NCBI GenBank assembly: GCA_965115835.1
Contig: OZ220471.1
Location: 2,046,001 to 2,110,000, forward strand
Direction: 5' to 3'
Source: Foliamicus sp965115835
GTDB taxonomy: Bacteria > Pseudomonadota > Gammaproteobacteria > Steroidobacterales > Foliamicaceae
Length of the DNA: 64,000 bases
The notes under the pieces were generated by a model. It ran no database searches and was not told where the DNA came from. It was given only the letters and a program-made list of their open reading frames with translations. The position numbers and the translations under genes were made by a program. Below, one piece after another: positions 8,496 to 16,616 of this stretch (position 1 is the first letter of the stretch; each line of letters opens with the position of its first letter).

Positions 8496-9164
8496 ATGAT
8501 TCGCCTGCAGCAAGTCACCATGCGTTACCGGGGCGGCGCGGAAGCGTTGTCGCAGGTCAGTCTTTCCGTGGAGCCGGGCGAGTTCACTTACCTCACCGGA
8601 CCATCGGGCGCAGGGAAGACAACGCTGATCAAGCTGCTGGCCGCCATCGAGAGGCCCACGCGCGGCCAGGTCTTCGTTCTCGGCCGTAACGTCGGACGCC
8701 TGAGCCGCCGGGCTGTGTGCGAACACCGGCGCAACATCGGCATTGTCTATCAGAACCACCTGCTGCTGGAAGATCGAAGCGCCTACGAGAACGTGGCCCT
8801 GCCGCTGCATATTTCGGGGCTCGGCCCGAGAGAGGTCCGGCGCAGGACCGATGCGGCGCTGGATTCGGTGGGATTGCTGCGCAGCGCCCGGAAATCACCC
8901 CGGCTCCTGTCGCAGGGCGAGCAACAGCGCCTGGGTATCGCGAGGGCGGTGGTGAACCGCCCCGAGCTGCTGATCGCCGACGAGCCCACCGGCAATCTGG
9001 ATCCGGAACTGTCGCGCGAGGTCATGGAGCTGTTTCGCCGCATGGCCGGTTACGGCGTAACGGCGCTGGTGGCGACCCATGACGTCGGCCTGATCGAGGC
9101 CTTGCCGGCACGGCGGATCCGCCTTTCCGAAGGACAGCTCGACTCCGACACGGCCAGCGCATGA
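8496..9164 (+). CDS. ftsE: Cell division ATP-binding protein FtsE
   Basis: A 222-residue ABC ATPase that with FtsX forms the cell-division complex controlling peptidoglycan hydrolases at the septum. The start at MIRLQQV is chosen over an upstream in-frame ATG that would add a 16-residue non-homologous tail. Walker A is GPSGAGKTT (35-43), the signature is LSQGEQQRLGIARA, and Walker B is LLIADEPTGNLDP. The tyrosine-rich FtsE feature before the first strand (MRYRGG) is also present. It overlaps ftsX by 4 bp (ATGA). Confidence 0.95.
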   Translation: MIRLQQVTMRYRGGAEALSQVSLSVEPGEFTYLTGPSGAGKTTLIKLLAAIERPTRGQVFVLGRNVGRLSRRAVCEHRRNIGIVYQNHLLLEDRSAYENVALPLHISGLGPREVRRRTDAALDSVGLLRSARKSPRLLSQGEQQRLGIARAVVNRPELLIADEPTGNLDPELSREVMELFRRMAGYGVTALVATHDVGLIEALPARRIRLSEGQLDSDTASA

Positions 9165-10072
9165 ACCCTCTGCGCTTCTTCCGGCGTCACCTGAGTTGTT
9201 GCCGCGCGGAGGCCGTGCGGATGATCCGGAATCCTGCCGGCAGCCTCATGACGGTGGGCGCCATAGGGTTGGCGCTGGCGCTGCCGGCCGGCCTCAACGC
9301 GGCCCTGCGGAACGCCGGGGACCTGGCCGCGGCCTGGGGTGAGGCGCGATCGTTCTCGGTGTATCTCAAGCCGGGCGCCAGCATCGCCGTTGCCGAGCAA
9401 TTGGCCGGGAACCTGGAGCGCAATCCCGCTGTCGGGACCGTGCGCCGGATCAGCCCCCGGGAGGCTCTGGCCATCATGGAGGGCCGGAGCGAATTCTCCG
9501 GCGCGGCGGAAACGCTCCCCGACAATCCCTTGCCCTGGACGTTGGTGGTGACACCGGCCCCCGAAGCGGGCGATACGGAATTCCTGGGCCTGAAGGCGAC
9601 CGTGGCGACACTGGACGAAGTGGAGGAGGTGCTGGCCGACACCCAGTGGCTGGAGCGCCTGGGCGCCCTGCTGGCGCTCGCGGGGCAGGCGATACTGCTG
9701 GTGCTGGTCATGGTGCTGGTGGCCTTGATCGTGATTATCGGCAACACGATCCGGCTGGAGATCCAAAAGCAGGGCGATGCGCTGGAAGTCCTTGCCCTGT
9801 TGGGCGCCAGCCGCGGCTATATGCGCCGGCCCTTCCTGTACCAGGGATTCTGGTACGGCCTCGGGGGCGGACTGGTTGCGATCGGTCTGGTGCGGCTGGG
9901 TCTTTGGACACTGGGGAGTTCCTTTTCCAACCTGATGGCCCTCTACGACAGCGAAAGGGTTCTGAGCCAGGCCACCTGGCGTCAGGAACTGCTGATCCTG
10001 GGCGTGAGCGCCCTGACGGGCTGGCTGGGCGCCTGGCGGGCGGTCGCAGGGCAATTGCGCAAGATCGACTGA
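9161..10072 (+). CDS. ftsX: Cell division permease-like protein FtsX
   Basis: A 303-residue inner-membrane partner of FtsE. It has a short cytoplasmic start, a first membrane helix (SLMTVGAIGLALALPAGL), a periplasmic domain of about 130 residues with the usual WGEARSFSVYLKPG segment, then three helices near the C-terminus, including QAILLVLVMVLVALIVIIG. The cytoplasmic loop between them contains the coupling sequence ALLGASRGYMRRPFL, as in other FtsX proteins. No rpoH follows it as in enteric bacteria. Confidence 0.94.
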   Translation: MNPLRFFRRHLSCCRAEAVRMIRNPAGSLMTVGAIGLALALPAGLNAALRNAGDLAAAWGEARSFSVYLKPGASIAVAEQLAGNLERNPAVGTVRRISPREALAIMEGRSEFSGAAETLPDNPLPWTLVVTPAPEAGDTEFLGLKATVATLDEVEEVLADTQWLERLGALLALAGQAILLVLVMVLVALIVIIGNTIRLEIQKQGDALEVLALLGASRGYMRRPFLYQGFWYGLGGGLVAIGLVRLGLWTLGSSFSNLMALYDSERVLSQATWRQELLILGVSALTGWLGAWRAVAGQLRKID

Positions 10073-10423
10073 CGCGCCGTCACACTGCTTCGGGCAGGCG
10101 GAACCGGGGGTGACGCCGCCTGCAAGCCGATATCCGAACCGGAGGCTGGAGCCAAAAATGGGGTAGCATTCCATTTTCAGGCGCGGGGCCGGGCCGCCTC
10201 CTTTCGGGAATTTCTGTCATACTCTCCTTGATGGTCCGCCCCGCGCCGCCTTGTTTCCGAAAGGCTTGCGGACCAGCAACTCCCGCTAACGATGCAGAGT
10301 CGTTCGTTTGGGGCCGAATATCCAGGCTGGTGACCATTCAGGCGTTGGGCCGGAGTTGATTTTCGAGCATTGTCACGCTTCGCGGGAATTGCTGCTGGCG
10401 GGCGGAATGCCCTGGCTGCGCGG
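10073..10423. other. Intergenic region after ftsX
   Basis: 351 bp between the ends of ftsX and the minus-strand ABC gene. No gene, tRNA cloverleaf or clear terminator was found. Short frames here have no family features. Confidence 0.5.
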
Positions 10424-11356
10424 CTACTCTTCGGGGAGTGCGGGCAGGTCCGGCATCGTCAACCGTACGAACAGCTCTTCCAGACGATTGGTCTTGTGGC
10501 GGATGCTGGCAACCTGAATGCCGGCGGAACCGAGCCGCTCGAAGAACTCGTTGAGACTGCGCGAAGCGGGCACTTCCACCTCCAGTTCATGGCGGCTGCG
10601 CCAGTGCACCTGGAAGCCCTTGAACCGGATGCCGGGTTGGGCGGCCGACTTCAGTGAAATCACGAAGTGCTGCTCCGGCAATTGCCTGAGCACCTGCTCC
10701 ATTCGGTCCTCGACCACGATTTTGCCGCGATCCAGGATTGCCACACGACGGCACAGCTGCTCGGCCTCCTCCAGGTAGTGGGTGGTAAGGATGATGGTCA
10801 CGCCCCGCTGGTTGATTTCCCGAAGCAGATCCCACATCGACCGGCGGATTTCGATGTCCACACCTGCGGTCGGCTCGTCGAGTATGAGCAACCTGGGGTC
10901 GTGGACCATCGCGCGGGCGATCATGAGCCGGCGCTTCATGCCGCCGGACAGGGTGCGCGCAAGCCTGTTGCGCTGGTCCCACAGCCGAACCGCCTTCAGG
11001 CATTTCTCCGCATTGCGCCGGGCCTGCCTGGGAGCAAGGCCGAAATAGCCGGCCTGTTGCATGAGCGTTGGCATCAGCTTCTCGAACAGGTTCAGGTTGA
11101 CTTCCTGCGGAGCGACGCCAATACATTTCTTGACGGCCTGCTGGTCGTGGTCCAGGTCATGGCCGTACACCCGGACCTTGCCGCCGGTCTTGTTGACCAG
11201 CGTGGTGATGATGCCGATGGCGGTGGTCTTGCCGGCGCCGTTCGGCCCCAGCAAGGCGTAGAATTCCCCCTCGCGCACCGTAAGGTCGATGCCCTTGAGG
11301 GCCTGCACGCCGTTGGGATAGACCTTGGTAAGGCCCTCGAGAGAGAGTGCGTCCAC
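10424..11356 (-). CDS. ABC-2 type ABC transporter ATPase, orphan
   Basis: ATP-binding subunit of the YadG/DrrA class of ABC exporters. GTG at 11356 gives a start (VDALSLEGLTKVYPNG) matching the family; the frame is open about 60 codons further upstream, but that part is not homologous. Walker A is GPNGAGKTT, the signature LSGGMKRRLMIARA, and Walker B LLILDEPTAGVD followed by the H-loop LTTHYLEEAE. The C-terminal ~80 residues form the usual extra domain of DrrA-like ATPases. In most genomes an ABC-2 permease follows immediately; here the downstream DNA has none, so the partner must lie elsewhere or has been lost. Confidence 0.88.
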   Translation of the reverse strand: MDALSLEGLTKVYPNGVQALKGIDLTVREGEFYALLGPNGAGKTTAIGIITTLVNKTGGKVRVYGHDLDHDQQAVKKCIGVAPQEVNLNLFEKLMPTLMQQAGYFGLAPRQARRNAEKCLKAVRLWDQRNRLARTLSGGMKRRLMIARAMVHDPRLLILDEPTAGVDIEIRRSMWDLLREINQRGVTIILTTHYLEEAEQLCRRVAILDRGKIVVEDRMEQVLRQLPEQHFVISLKSAAQPGIRFKGFQVHWRSRHELEVEVPASRSLNEFFERLGSAGIQVASIRHKTNRLEELFVRLTMPDLPALPEE

Positions 11357-11522
11357 AACCGGGGAATTGTGCAGCGCCCGGCGCGCAAAGGAAAGCGACC
11401 CGGCGCCCGACGCGTCCCCGCTGCGGCCGCTGTGTGCGCTCAAGCACATGGTTGTCGGGGCCTTTTCGCAACCTGATCCGTGCGCCGCTGCGCGCGCGCC
11501 GGGACACATGACGGAACGAGTA

Positions 11523-11550
11523 TTGACAGGACATTTTCCCAACGCATAAT
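11523..11550 (+). promoter_or_regulatory. Candidate sigma-70 promoter of the arginine operon
   Basis: TTGACA (11523-11528) and CATAAT (11545-11550) are separated by 16 bp, about 30 bp upstream of the argR ATG. The AT-rich stretch just downstream (ATGCAAATTATTTTG, then ATTAGCATG) sits where an ArgR operator would repress the operon and has a loose resemblance to ARG boxes. The promoter is supported by sequence; the operator is inferred. Confidence 0.6.
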
Positions 11551-11581
11551 ATGCAAATTATTTTGTCTGTATTAGCATGTT

Positions 11582-12076
11582 ATGCAAAACGGCGCCAACC
11601 GGACAGCCTTCCGCCACGAGTGCATTGCGAACCTCATTCGCAAGCACGGCGTGGGCAGCCAGGCCGAATTGGGCGAACTGCTGGCGGAGCGCGGCATCCG
11701 CGTCAGCCAATCGTGCATAAGTCGTGATCTGGCGCGGCTGGGCGCAGTAAAGCAGGGCCGCAGGTATACGCTGGCCCACGGCGACATATCCCCCGACGAC
11801 AGCCGGACGCTGGCGGCGTACGGACGCGGCGTGACCCAGGCGGGGCCGAACCTCGCCATTGTGCGCACTGCAATCGGGGCGGCCCAGCGCATCGCGGTAT
11901 TTCTGGACCGCAGCGGCTGGCGCGAGGTCGTGGCGACCCTGGCGGGAGACGACACCATCTTCGTGGCGACCCGCAGCCAGACCGAGCAGCGCATCCTGCT
12001 GGCCCGCTTGCGCCGCGAGATGTCGCCGGCATCCTCCCGGGATTCGATCCAATCCTTGTCGAGAATGGAACCATGA
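11582..12076 (+). CDS. argR: Arginine repressor ArgR
   Basis: A 164-residue ArgR/AhrC-family regulator. The N-terminal winged-helix DNA-binding domain is clear (ECIANLIRKHGVGSQAELGELL, then VSQSCISRDLARLGAVK). A linker and a C-terminal hexamerisation and arginine-binding domain follow (the GDDTIFVATRSQTEQRI region corresponds to the GDDT motif). It is the first gene of the arginine operon and overlaps argG by 4 bp, which suggests autoregulation and arginine-dependent repression of the whole operon from the promoter just upstream. Confidence 0.92.
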   Translation: MQNGANRTAFRHECIANLIRKHGVGSQAELGELLAERGIRVSQSCISRDLARLGAVKQGRRYTLAHGDISPDDSRTLAAYGRGVTQAGPNLAIVRTAIGAAQRIAVFLDRSGWREVVATLAGDDTIFVATRSQTEQRILLARLRREMSPASSRDSIQSLSRMEP

Positions 12077-13314
12077 ATAATTCGCCCATCGTGCTGGCTT
12101 TTTCCGGCGGACTGGACACATCGTTTTGCGTGCCCTGGCTCGGCGAGCGCTACCGGCGTCCGGTAGTGACATTGACGGTCAATACCGGCGGCATGGATCC
12201 GGAGCAGTCGGCCGCGCTCGAGCAACGCGCCCTTGAGCTGGGCGCCGAGCGGCACCTGCTCGTGGAGGCGCGCAAGCCGTTCTTCGATCAGGTCATTCGC
12301 TATCTGATTGCGGGCAATGTGCGCCGGGGACACAGCTACCCCCTGTGCGTGGGCGCCGAGCGCGGCATCCAGGCCCAGGTTCTGGCCCGGGTCGCGCGCG
12401 AGCTGGGCAGCGATACGGTGGCGCATGGCTGCACCGCAGCAGGCAACGATCAATTCCGGTTCGAGATGGCTCTGCGAGCGCTGGCGCCGGAAGTCGCCAT
12501 CCTGGCGCCAGTCCGCGACGAGTCGCTCCAGCGCGCCGCGCAACTCGAGTACTTGAGGCAGCGGAATGCTCCGGATATCCCGGCCGGCGGCGATTATTCG
12601 ATCAATCGCGGCCTGTGGGGCGCAACCATCGGCGGCCGGGAAACCCTGACCTCGGCGGATTCGATCCCGGAGTCGGTCTGGGTGCTGTCCGCGGGCGCGC
12701 TCGAAAAACCGATGGACGAACAGCCGCACAAACTGGATTTCGAGGCGGGCGTGCCGGTGCGCTGGGACGGCCAAGCGCTGTCGCCGGTGGAGTTGATCGA
12801 AGCGGTGGAACAGTCCGCTTCGCGCTTCGGTATCGGCAGGGGCATCCACCTGGGCGATACCATCCTGGGCGCCAAGGGCCGGGTAGCATACGAGGCGCCG
12901 GCGGCGGAGGTCATCCTGACGGCCCACCGCGAGCTGGAAAAGCTCACGCTGGGCGCCGAACAGCTGCGGGTAAAGGACACCCTCGCCGCCGTCTACGGCG
13001 ATCTGGTGCACGAAGGCAAGCACCTCGATCCGGCATGTCGCGACATCGAGGCCTTTTTCGACAGTTCCCAGCGCTTCGTGAGCGGCTGCGTTCATCTGGC
13101 GCTCCGGCCCGCAAGCGTGTGGGTCCGGGGCGTGGAGTCGGCCTGCTCGCTGCTCGCGGCCACCCGGGGCGTATACGGCGAAACCGCCGGAGAATGGACG
13201 CCCCGCGACGCACTGGGCGCGGCCCGGGTGCTTTCCCTGCCCGGCATGCTCCACAGCCGGGTGGCGGCGGCGGCGAAAGACGACGGCCGTGGCGGCGGCG
13301 GCGATCATGCGTAG
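12073..13314 (+). CDS. argG: Argininosuccinate synthase
   Basis: Condenses citrulline with aspartate using ATP, the penultimate step of arginine synthesis, in the cytoplasm. It has 413 residues, starting with the PP-loop ATP pyrophosphatase motif (LAFSGGLDTS, 8-17). Further family segments are AHGCTAAGNDQFRFE, PAGGDYSINRGLWG and the KGRVAYEAPA region. The tail after about residue 390 is low in complexity (Gly/Asp-rich) and overlaps the start of the next gene. Its place between argR and argC, with the P-loop gene in between, suggests an argG-first operon like those known in Bacteroidetes. Confidence 0.95.
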   Translation: MNNSPIVLAFSGGLDTSFCVPWLGERYRRPVVTLTVNTGGMDPEQSAALEQRALELGAERHLLVEARKPFFDQVIRYLIAGNVRRGHSYPLCVGAERGIQAQVLARVARELGSDTVAHGCTAAGNDQFRFEMALRALAPEVAILAPVRDESLQRAAQLEYLRQRNAPDIPAGGDYSINRGLWGATIGGRETLTSADSIPESVWVLSAGALEKPMDEQPHKLDFEAGVPVRWDGQALSPVELIEAVEQSASRFGIGRGIHLGDTILGAKGRVAYEAPAAEVILTAHRELEKLTLGAEQLRVKDTLAAVYGDLVHEGKHLDPACRDIEAFFDSSQRFVSGCVHLALRPASVWVRGVESACSLLAATRGVYGETAGEWTPRDALGAARVLSLPGMLHSRVAAAAKDDGRGGGGDHA

Positions 13315-14368
13315 CGTGATCGTGGACAAGCTCGCCTCGGTGGCGTCCGGGCTGGGCCTCGGTCGCGAGATCCGGGTAGGCGACCACATTCCCAGCGAGG
13401 AAGGCGTGCTCGTTGCGGTGGAAATTCTCAACGACAAGTCGTCCTACAACCGGCTGGAACTGGCCAGCGGCCGCATGGCCCGGGTACGCAGCGGCGATGT
13501 GGTTGTGGGCGCCCTGGGGCACAGGAAGGCCTTGTTCGGATATGCGGGACATGTGCCGGACTCGGTAACGCCCGGCGAAGTGTTGCAGTTGCTCAACATC
13601 GGCGGCGTGCTCGGCGTGTGCGATTCGGTAAACGCCGCAATGGGCCGGCCCTTCGATGCCCGGGTGCTGGGCGTGGTGCTGGAATTTCCCTACCTGGGCG
13701 AGCGTGTGGGCGTCCCGGCACGGGTGGGCGACGAACCGCTGCCGGATGGCGACTCCGGGCCCATGGACCTCGGCGGCGTGCCGGTTGTGGCCCTGGCGGG
13801 CACCACCATGAACTCCGGGAAGACAGCGGCCGCCTGCGCAATTATCGGCCGCTTGCGCCATCACGGCCATGTAGTGGACGCCTTCAAGGCCACCGGCGTG
13901 TCCCTGCGCCGCGACATCCTGGCGATGGAAGACGCGGGCGCGCGAAACACCGCGATATTCACCGATTTCGGGGTCGTGAGCACCGCCCCGGACAACGCCC
14001 CCGGCCTGGTGCGGGCCATGCTGCGCCGGATGGCGGCCGCCGGTCCCGACATGATCCTCTTCGAGTTGGGCGACGGCATACTCGGGGCCTACGGCGTGGA
14101 GGCCATCCTGGCGGACGAAGGGATACTTTCCTCCATCAATTGCCTGCTGCTTTGCGCCAGCGACCCCGTTGCGGCATGGGGCGGCGTGTCCCTGCTGAAG
14201 AAGCAGTACGGTATCGAGGTGGCCGCCGTAACCGGCCCTGCCACGGACAATCAGGTAGGGCTGGATATCTTGCGGCAGCGCGTCGGGGCGCCCGGATACA
14301 ACGCGATTACCCATGGCGCGGAGTTGGGCGAGTTCGTGGCCCGCAGTCTGGGGCTGGAAGCGGCATGA
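13307..14368 (+). CDS. P-loop protein in the arginine operon (DUF1611/DgcN-like?)
   Basis: A 353-residue protein starting at MRSVIVDKL, overlapping the end of argG. Residues 1-150 form a domain I do not recognise. It is followed by a P-loop nucleotide- or CoA-binding domain with GTTMNSGKTAAA (165-176), a KATG segment (194-197), IFTDFG (218-222) and a FELGDG loop (252-257). The order P-loop / ATG / DF / E-x-G-G resembles the C-terminal half of the DUF1611 (DgcN) family, some members of which have been reported as glutamate N-acyltransferases. The operon has no GNAT- or ArgJ-type N-acylglutamate synthase, so this gene may supply that first step. Sequence shows the P-loop; the family link is a judgement from memory and the role is inference. 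MobB- or CobB-like NTPases are the main alternative. Confidence 0.6.
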   Translation: MRSVIVDKLASVASGLGLGREIRVGDHIPSEEGVLVAVEILNDKSSYNRLELASGRMARVRSGDVVVGALGHRKALFGYAGHVPDSVTPGEVLQLLNIGGVLGVCDSVNAAMGRPFDARVLGVVLEFPYLGERVGVPARVGDEPLPDGDSGPMDLGGVPVVALAGTTMNSGKTAAACAIIGRLRHHGHVVDAFKATGVSLRRDILAMEDAGARNTAIFTDFGVVSTAPDNAPGLVRAMLRRMAAAGPDMILFELGDGILGAYGVEAILADEGILSSINCLLLCASDPVAAWGGVSLLKKQYGIEVAAVTGPATDNQVGLDILRQRVGAPGYNAITHGAELGEFVARSLGLEAA

Positions 14369-15414
14369 GCATTCCTGCCGTAGTCCTGGGCGCCTCGGGC
14401 TATGTGGCCGGAGAATTGCTGCGCATTCTCGCAGGCCACCCCGAGTTCCGGATTGCGGCGGCAATGTCGCAGGGCAACGCAGGCGCCGCGGTGGAATCCG
14501 TCTTTCCCAACCTGACCGGACTGTGGACCGGGTTTCGCTTCCGCCCCCTGGCCGAACTCGAGGAAGTACTCACGCAGCCCTGCGCCGTATTCTCCTGCGC
14601 GCCGCACTGCGCCAGCGCCAGCCTGGTGGCCTCGGTCCTGGAGTTGGCCGGGAAGCGCCGGCTGGAGGTTCGGGTTGTGGACGTGTCGGCCGACTTCCGC
14701 TTTGCCTCCGCCGCTGACTGCGAACAGGTGTACGGCGCGCCGCACGGCGCGCCCGAACTGCTGTCGATGTTCTCCTGCGCCTTGCCGGAGCATCTTGCGC
14801 AGGCGCACACCCCGCACATCGCCCACCCGGGATGCTTCGCCAGCGCCCTGCTGCTTGCGGCCGTGCCCCTGATGCGCTTCGCCTTCGCCGCCACGCCGCT
14901 TTTTGCCTGCGGCGTGACCGGCAGCACCGGCGCCGGCAAGCAACCGCTGGCGACCACCCATCACCCCCTGCGACATTCCAACATGTTTGCCTACCGGCCC
15001 TTGCGGCACCGCCATGCGCCGGAGGTCGAAGCGATCTGCGAAGCGGTAAGCGGCGCTCGCCCGCAATTGCGCTTCGTGCCGCATTCGGGGCCGTTCGCGC
15101 GCGGCATCCACCTGACGATGCAAGCCGGGCTCAAGCCGCCGGTGGACGAGCGGCAGGTAAGGGACGCCTTCGAGGAAAGCTACGGCGACGCGCCGTTCGT
15201 GCATCTCGTGGACGACCCGCCGCGGTTGAAGAATGTGGTTGGCGGCAACCATGCGCACCTTTCGGTGTGCGTCGAAGGGGGTTCCGTGGCGGTTTTCGCG
15301 GTGCTCGACAACCTTGTGAAGGGCGCCGCCGGCGGCGCGGTGCAATGGGCCAATCGCCTGTACGGACTCGACGAAACCGCCGGCCTGAGCGCGCCCGGAC
15401 CGGCATGGACATGA
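14365..15414 (+). CDS. argC: N-acyl-gamma-glutamyl-phosphate reductase
   Basis: NADPH-dependent reduction of N-acyl-glutamyl phosphate to the semialdehyde. The 349-residue protein opens with the Rossmann motif VVLGASGYVAGELLRIL. The active-site Cys is Cys157 in HIAHPGCFAS, followed by GVTGSTGAGK and HPL. A His in FVPHSGPFARGIH matches the second catalytic residue region. It overlaps both neighbours by a few bases. Whether the substrate carries an acetyl or a succinyl group cannot be told from this protein. Confidence 0.93.
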   Translation: MSIPAVVLGASGYVAGELLRILAGHPEFRIAAAMSQGNAGAAVESVFPNLTGLWTGFRFRPLAELEEVLTQPCAVFSCAPHCASASLVASVLELAGKRRLEVRVVDVSADFRFASAADCEQVYGAPHGAPELLSMFSCALPEHLAQAHTPHIAHPGCFASALLLAAVPLMRFAFAATPLFACGVTGSTGAGKQPLATTHHPLRHSNMFAYRPLRHRHAPEVEAICEAVSGARPQLRFVPHSGPFARGIHLTMQAGLKPPVDERQVRDAFEESYGDAPFVHLVDDPPRLKNVVGGNHAHLSVCVEGGSVAVFAVLDNLVKGAAGGAVQWANRLYGLDETAGLSAPGPAWT

Positions 15415-16616
15415 CCGTGCAAGCGGCAGCGCGCCCGTTCGGCGAAGCAGGCCATCCCGAAAGCGCGCATCTGGCGCCGGTCTATGCCCAGCTGCCCTTC
15501 GAGATCGTGGCCGGCGAGGGCGCCTGGCTGATCTGCGCAAACGGACGCCGGCTGCTCGATCTTTATGGGGGGCACGCGGTGTGCGCTCTGGGCTATGGCC
15601 ATCCGCGCCTGCTGGAGGCCCTCGAACGGCAGGCGAGCCAGTTGATTTTCGCCAGCAACGCGCTGGCGCTGCGGGTGCGGGCGCGGGCCGCCGAAAAACT
15701 GGCGGAGTTTGCTCCTGCCGGATTGAATCGGGTGTTCTTCGTGAATTCGGGCGCGGAGGCCAACGAGAACGCCCTGCGTCTGGCGTGCCGGCTTACCGGT
15801 CGATCCCGGGTCGTTGCCTTCGAGCATGCATTTCATGGCCGCACGGCCGCCGCCGCGGCGGTCAGTTGGGGGGCTCGGGACCGCTGGTACGGCTTCCCCC
15901 GAACCCCCTTCGATGTGGTATTCGCGCCGCGCGACGATGCGGCCGCCGTGGCCGCCCTCATCGACAGGGAAACGGCCGCCGTCATTCTGGAGCCAATCCA
16001 GGGCGTGGCGGGCGCCTACCCTTTCCGGGCGGAAGTCCTGGCCGCAGTGCGGGCGGCTTGCGACGCACAGGGCGCCTTGTTCATCGCCGACGAAGTGCAA
16101 TGCGGGATGGGCCGCAGCGGCATGCCGTTTGCCGTGTCGCACTCCGCCGTGGCGCCCGACATGCTCACCGCGGCCAAGTCCCTGGGCGCCGGTTTTCCCT
16201 GCGCAGCGCTGCTGATGCGCGAGGATTGCGCCGCACAGCTCTCCACGGGCGATCTCGGCAGCACCTTTGGAGGCGGCCCTCTGGCATGCGCCGCAATCGA
16301 AGCCGTGCTGGACGTGATGCAGTCGGAACAGCTTCCCGAAATGGCTGCGGCGCGCGAGCGGCAAATACGCGCCACTTGCGTTCGGGGGCCGGTAGAGGCG
16401 ATCCAGGGGCGGGGTTTGCTGCTGGGCCTCAAGTGCCGGGGCGGCGCCGGCGCGGTCCGGGAGCGGCTGCTCGAAGCCGACATCCTCACCGGCGCCAGCG
16501 CGTTGCCGGAATGGCTGCGCCTCATGCCGCCGCTGAACCTGCGCGAGAGCGAGGCCGCCGTGCTGGCCGCCTCTCTCGACCCACTTGCCGCCCGGCAGGA
16601 GCCGTCCCATGAGTGA
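15411..16616 (+). CDS. argD: N-acylornithine aminotransferase
   Basis: Class III PLP aminotransferase converting the N-acylglutamate semialdehyde to N-acylornithine. About 401 residues. The ATG at 15411 overlaps the argC stop (ATGA); an in-frame ATG at 15405 would add two residues. Recognisable are LDLYGGHAVCALGYGHP, NSGAEANENALRLA (phosphate binding), FHGRT, the cofactor Asp in LFIADEVQCGMGR and the PLP lysine in AAKSLGAGFP. It is about 400 residues long, as is usual for ArgD. Confidence 0.93.
   Translation: MTVQAAARPFGEAGHPESAHLAPVYAQLPFEIVAGEGAWLICANGRRLLDLYGGHAVCALGYGHPRLLEALERQASQLIFASNALALRVRARAAEKLAEFAPAGLNRVFFVNSGAEANENALRLACRLTGRSRVVAFEHAFHGRTAAAAAVSWGARDRWYGFPRTPFDVVFAPRDDAAAVAALIDRETAAVILEPIQGVAGAYPFRAEVLAAVRAACDAQGALFIADEVQCGMGRSGMPFAVSHSAVAPDMLTAAKSLGAGFPCAALLMREDCAAQLSTGDLGSTFGGGPLACAAIEAVLDVMQSEQLPEMAAARERQIRATCVRGPVEAIQGRGLLLGLKCRGGAGAVRERLLEADILTGASALPEWLRLMPPLNLRESEAAVLAASLDPLAARQEPSHE

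Noticed and set aside
10073..10423. tRNA or rpoH remnant after ftsX
   Set aside because: No cloverleaf or sigma-factor-like coding sequence could be read.
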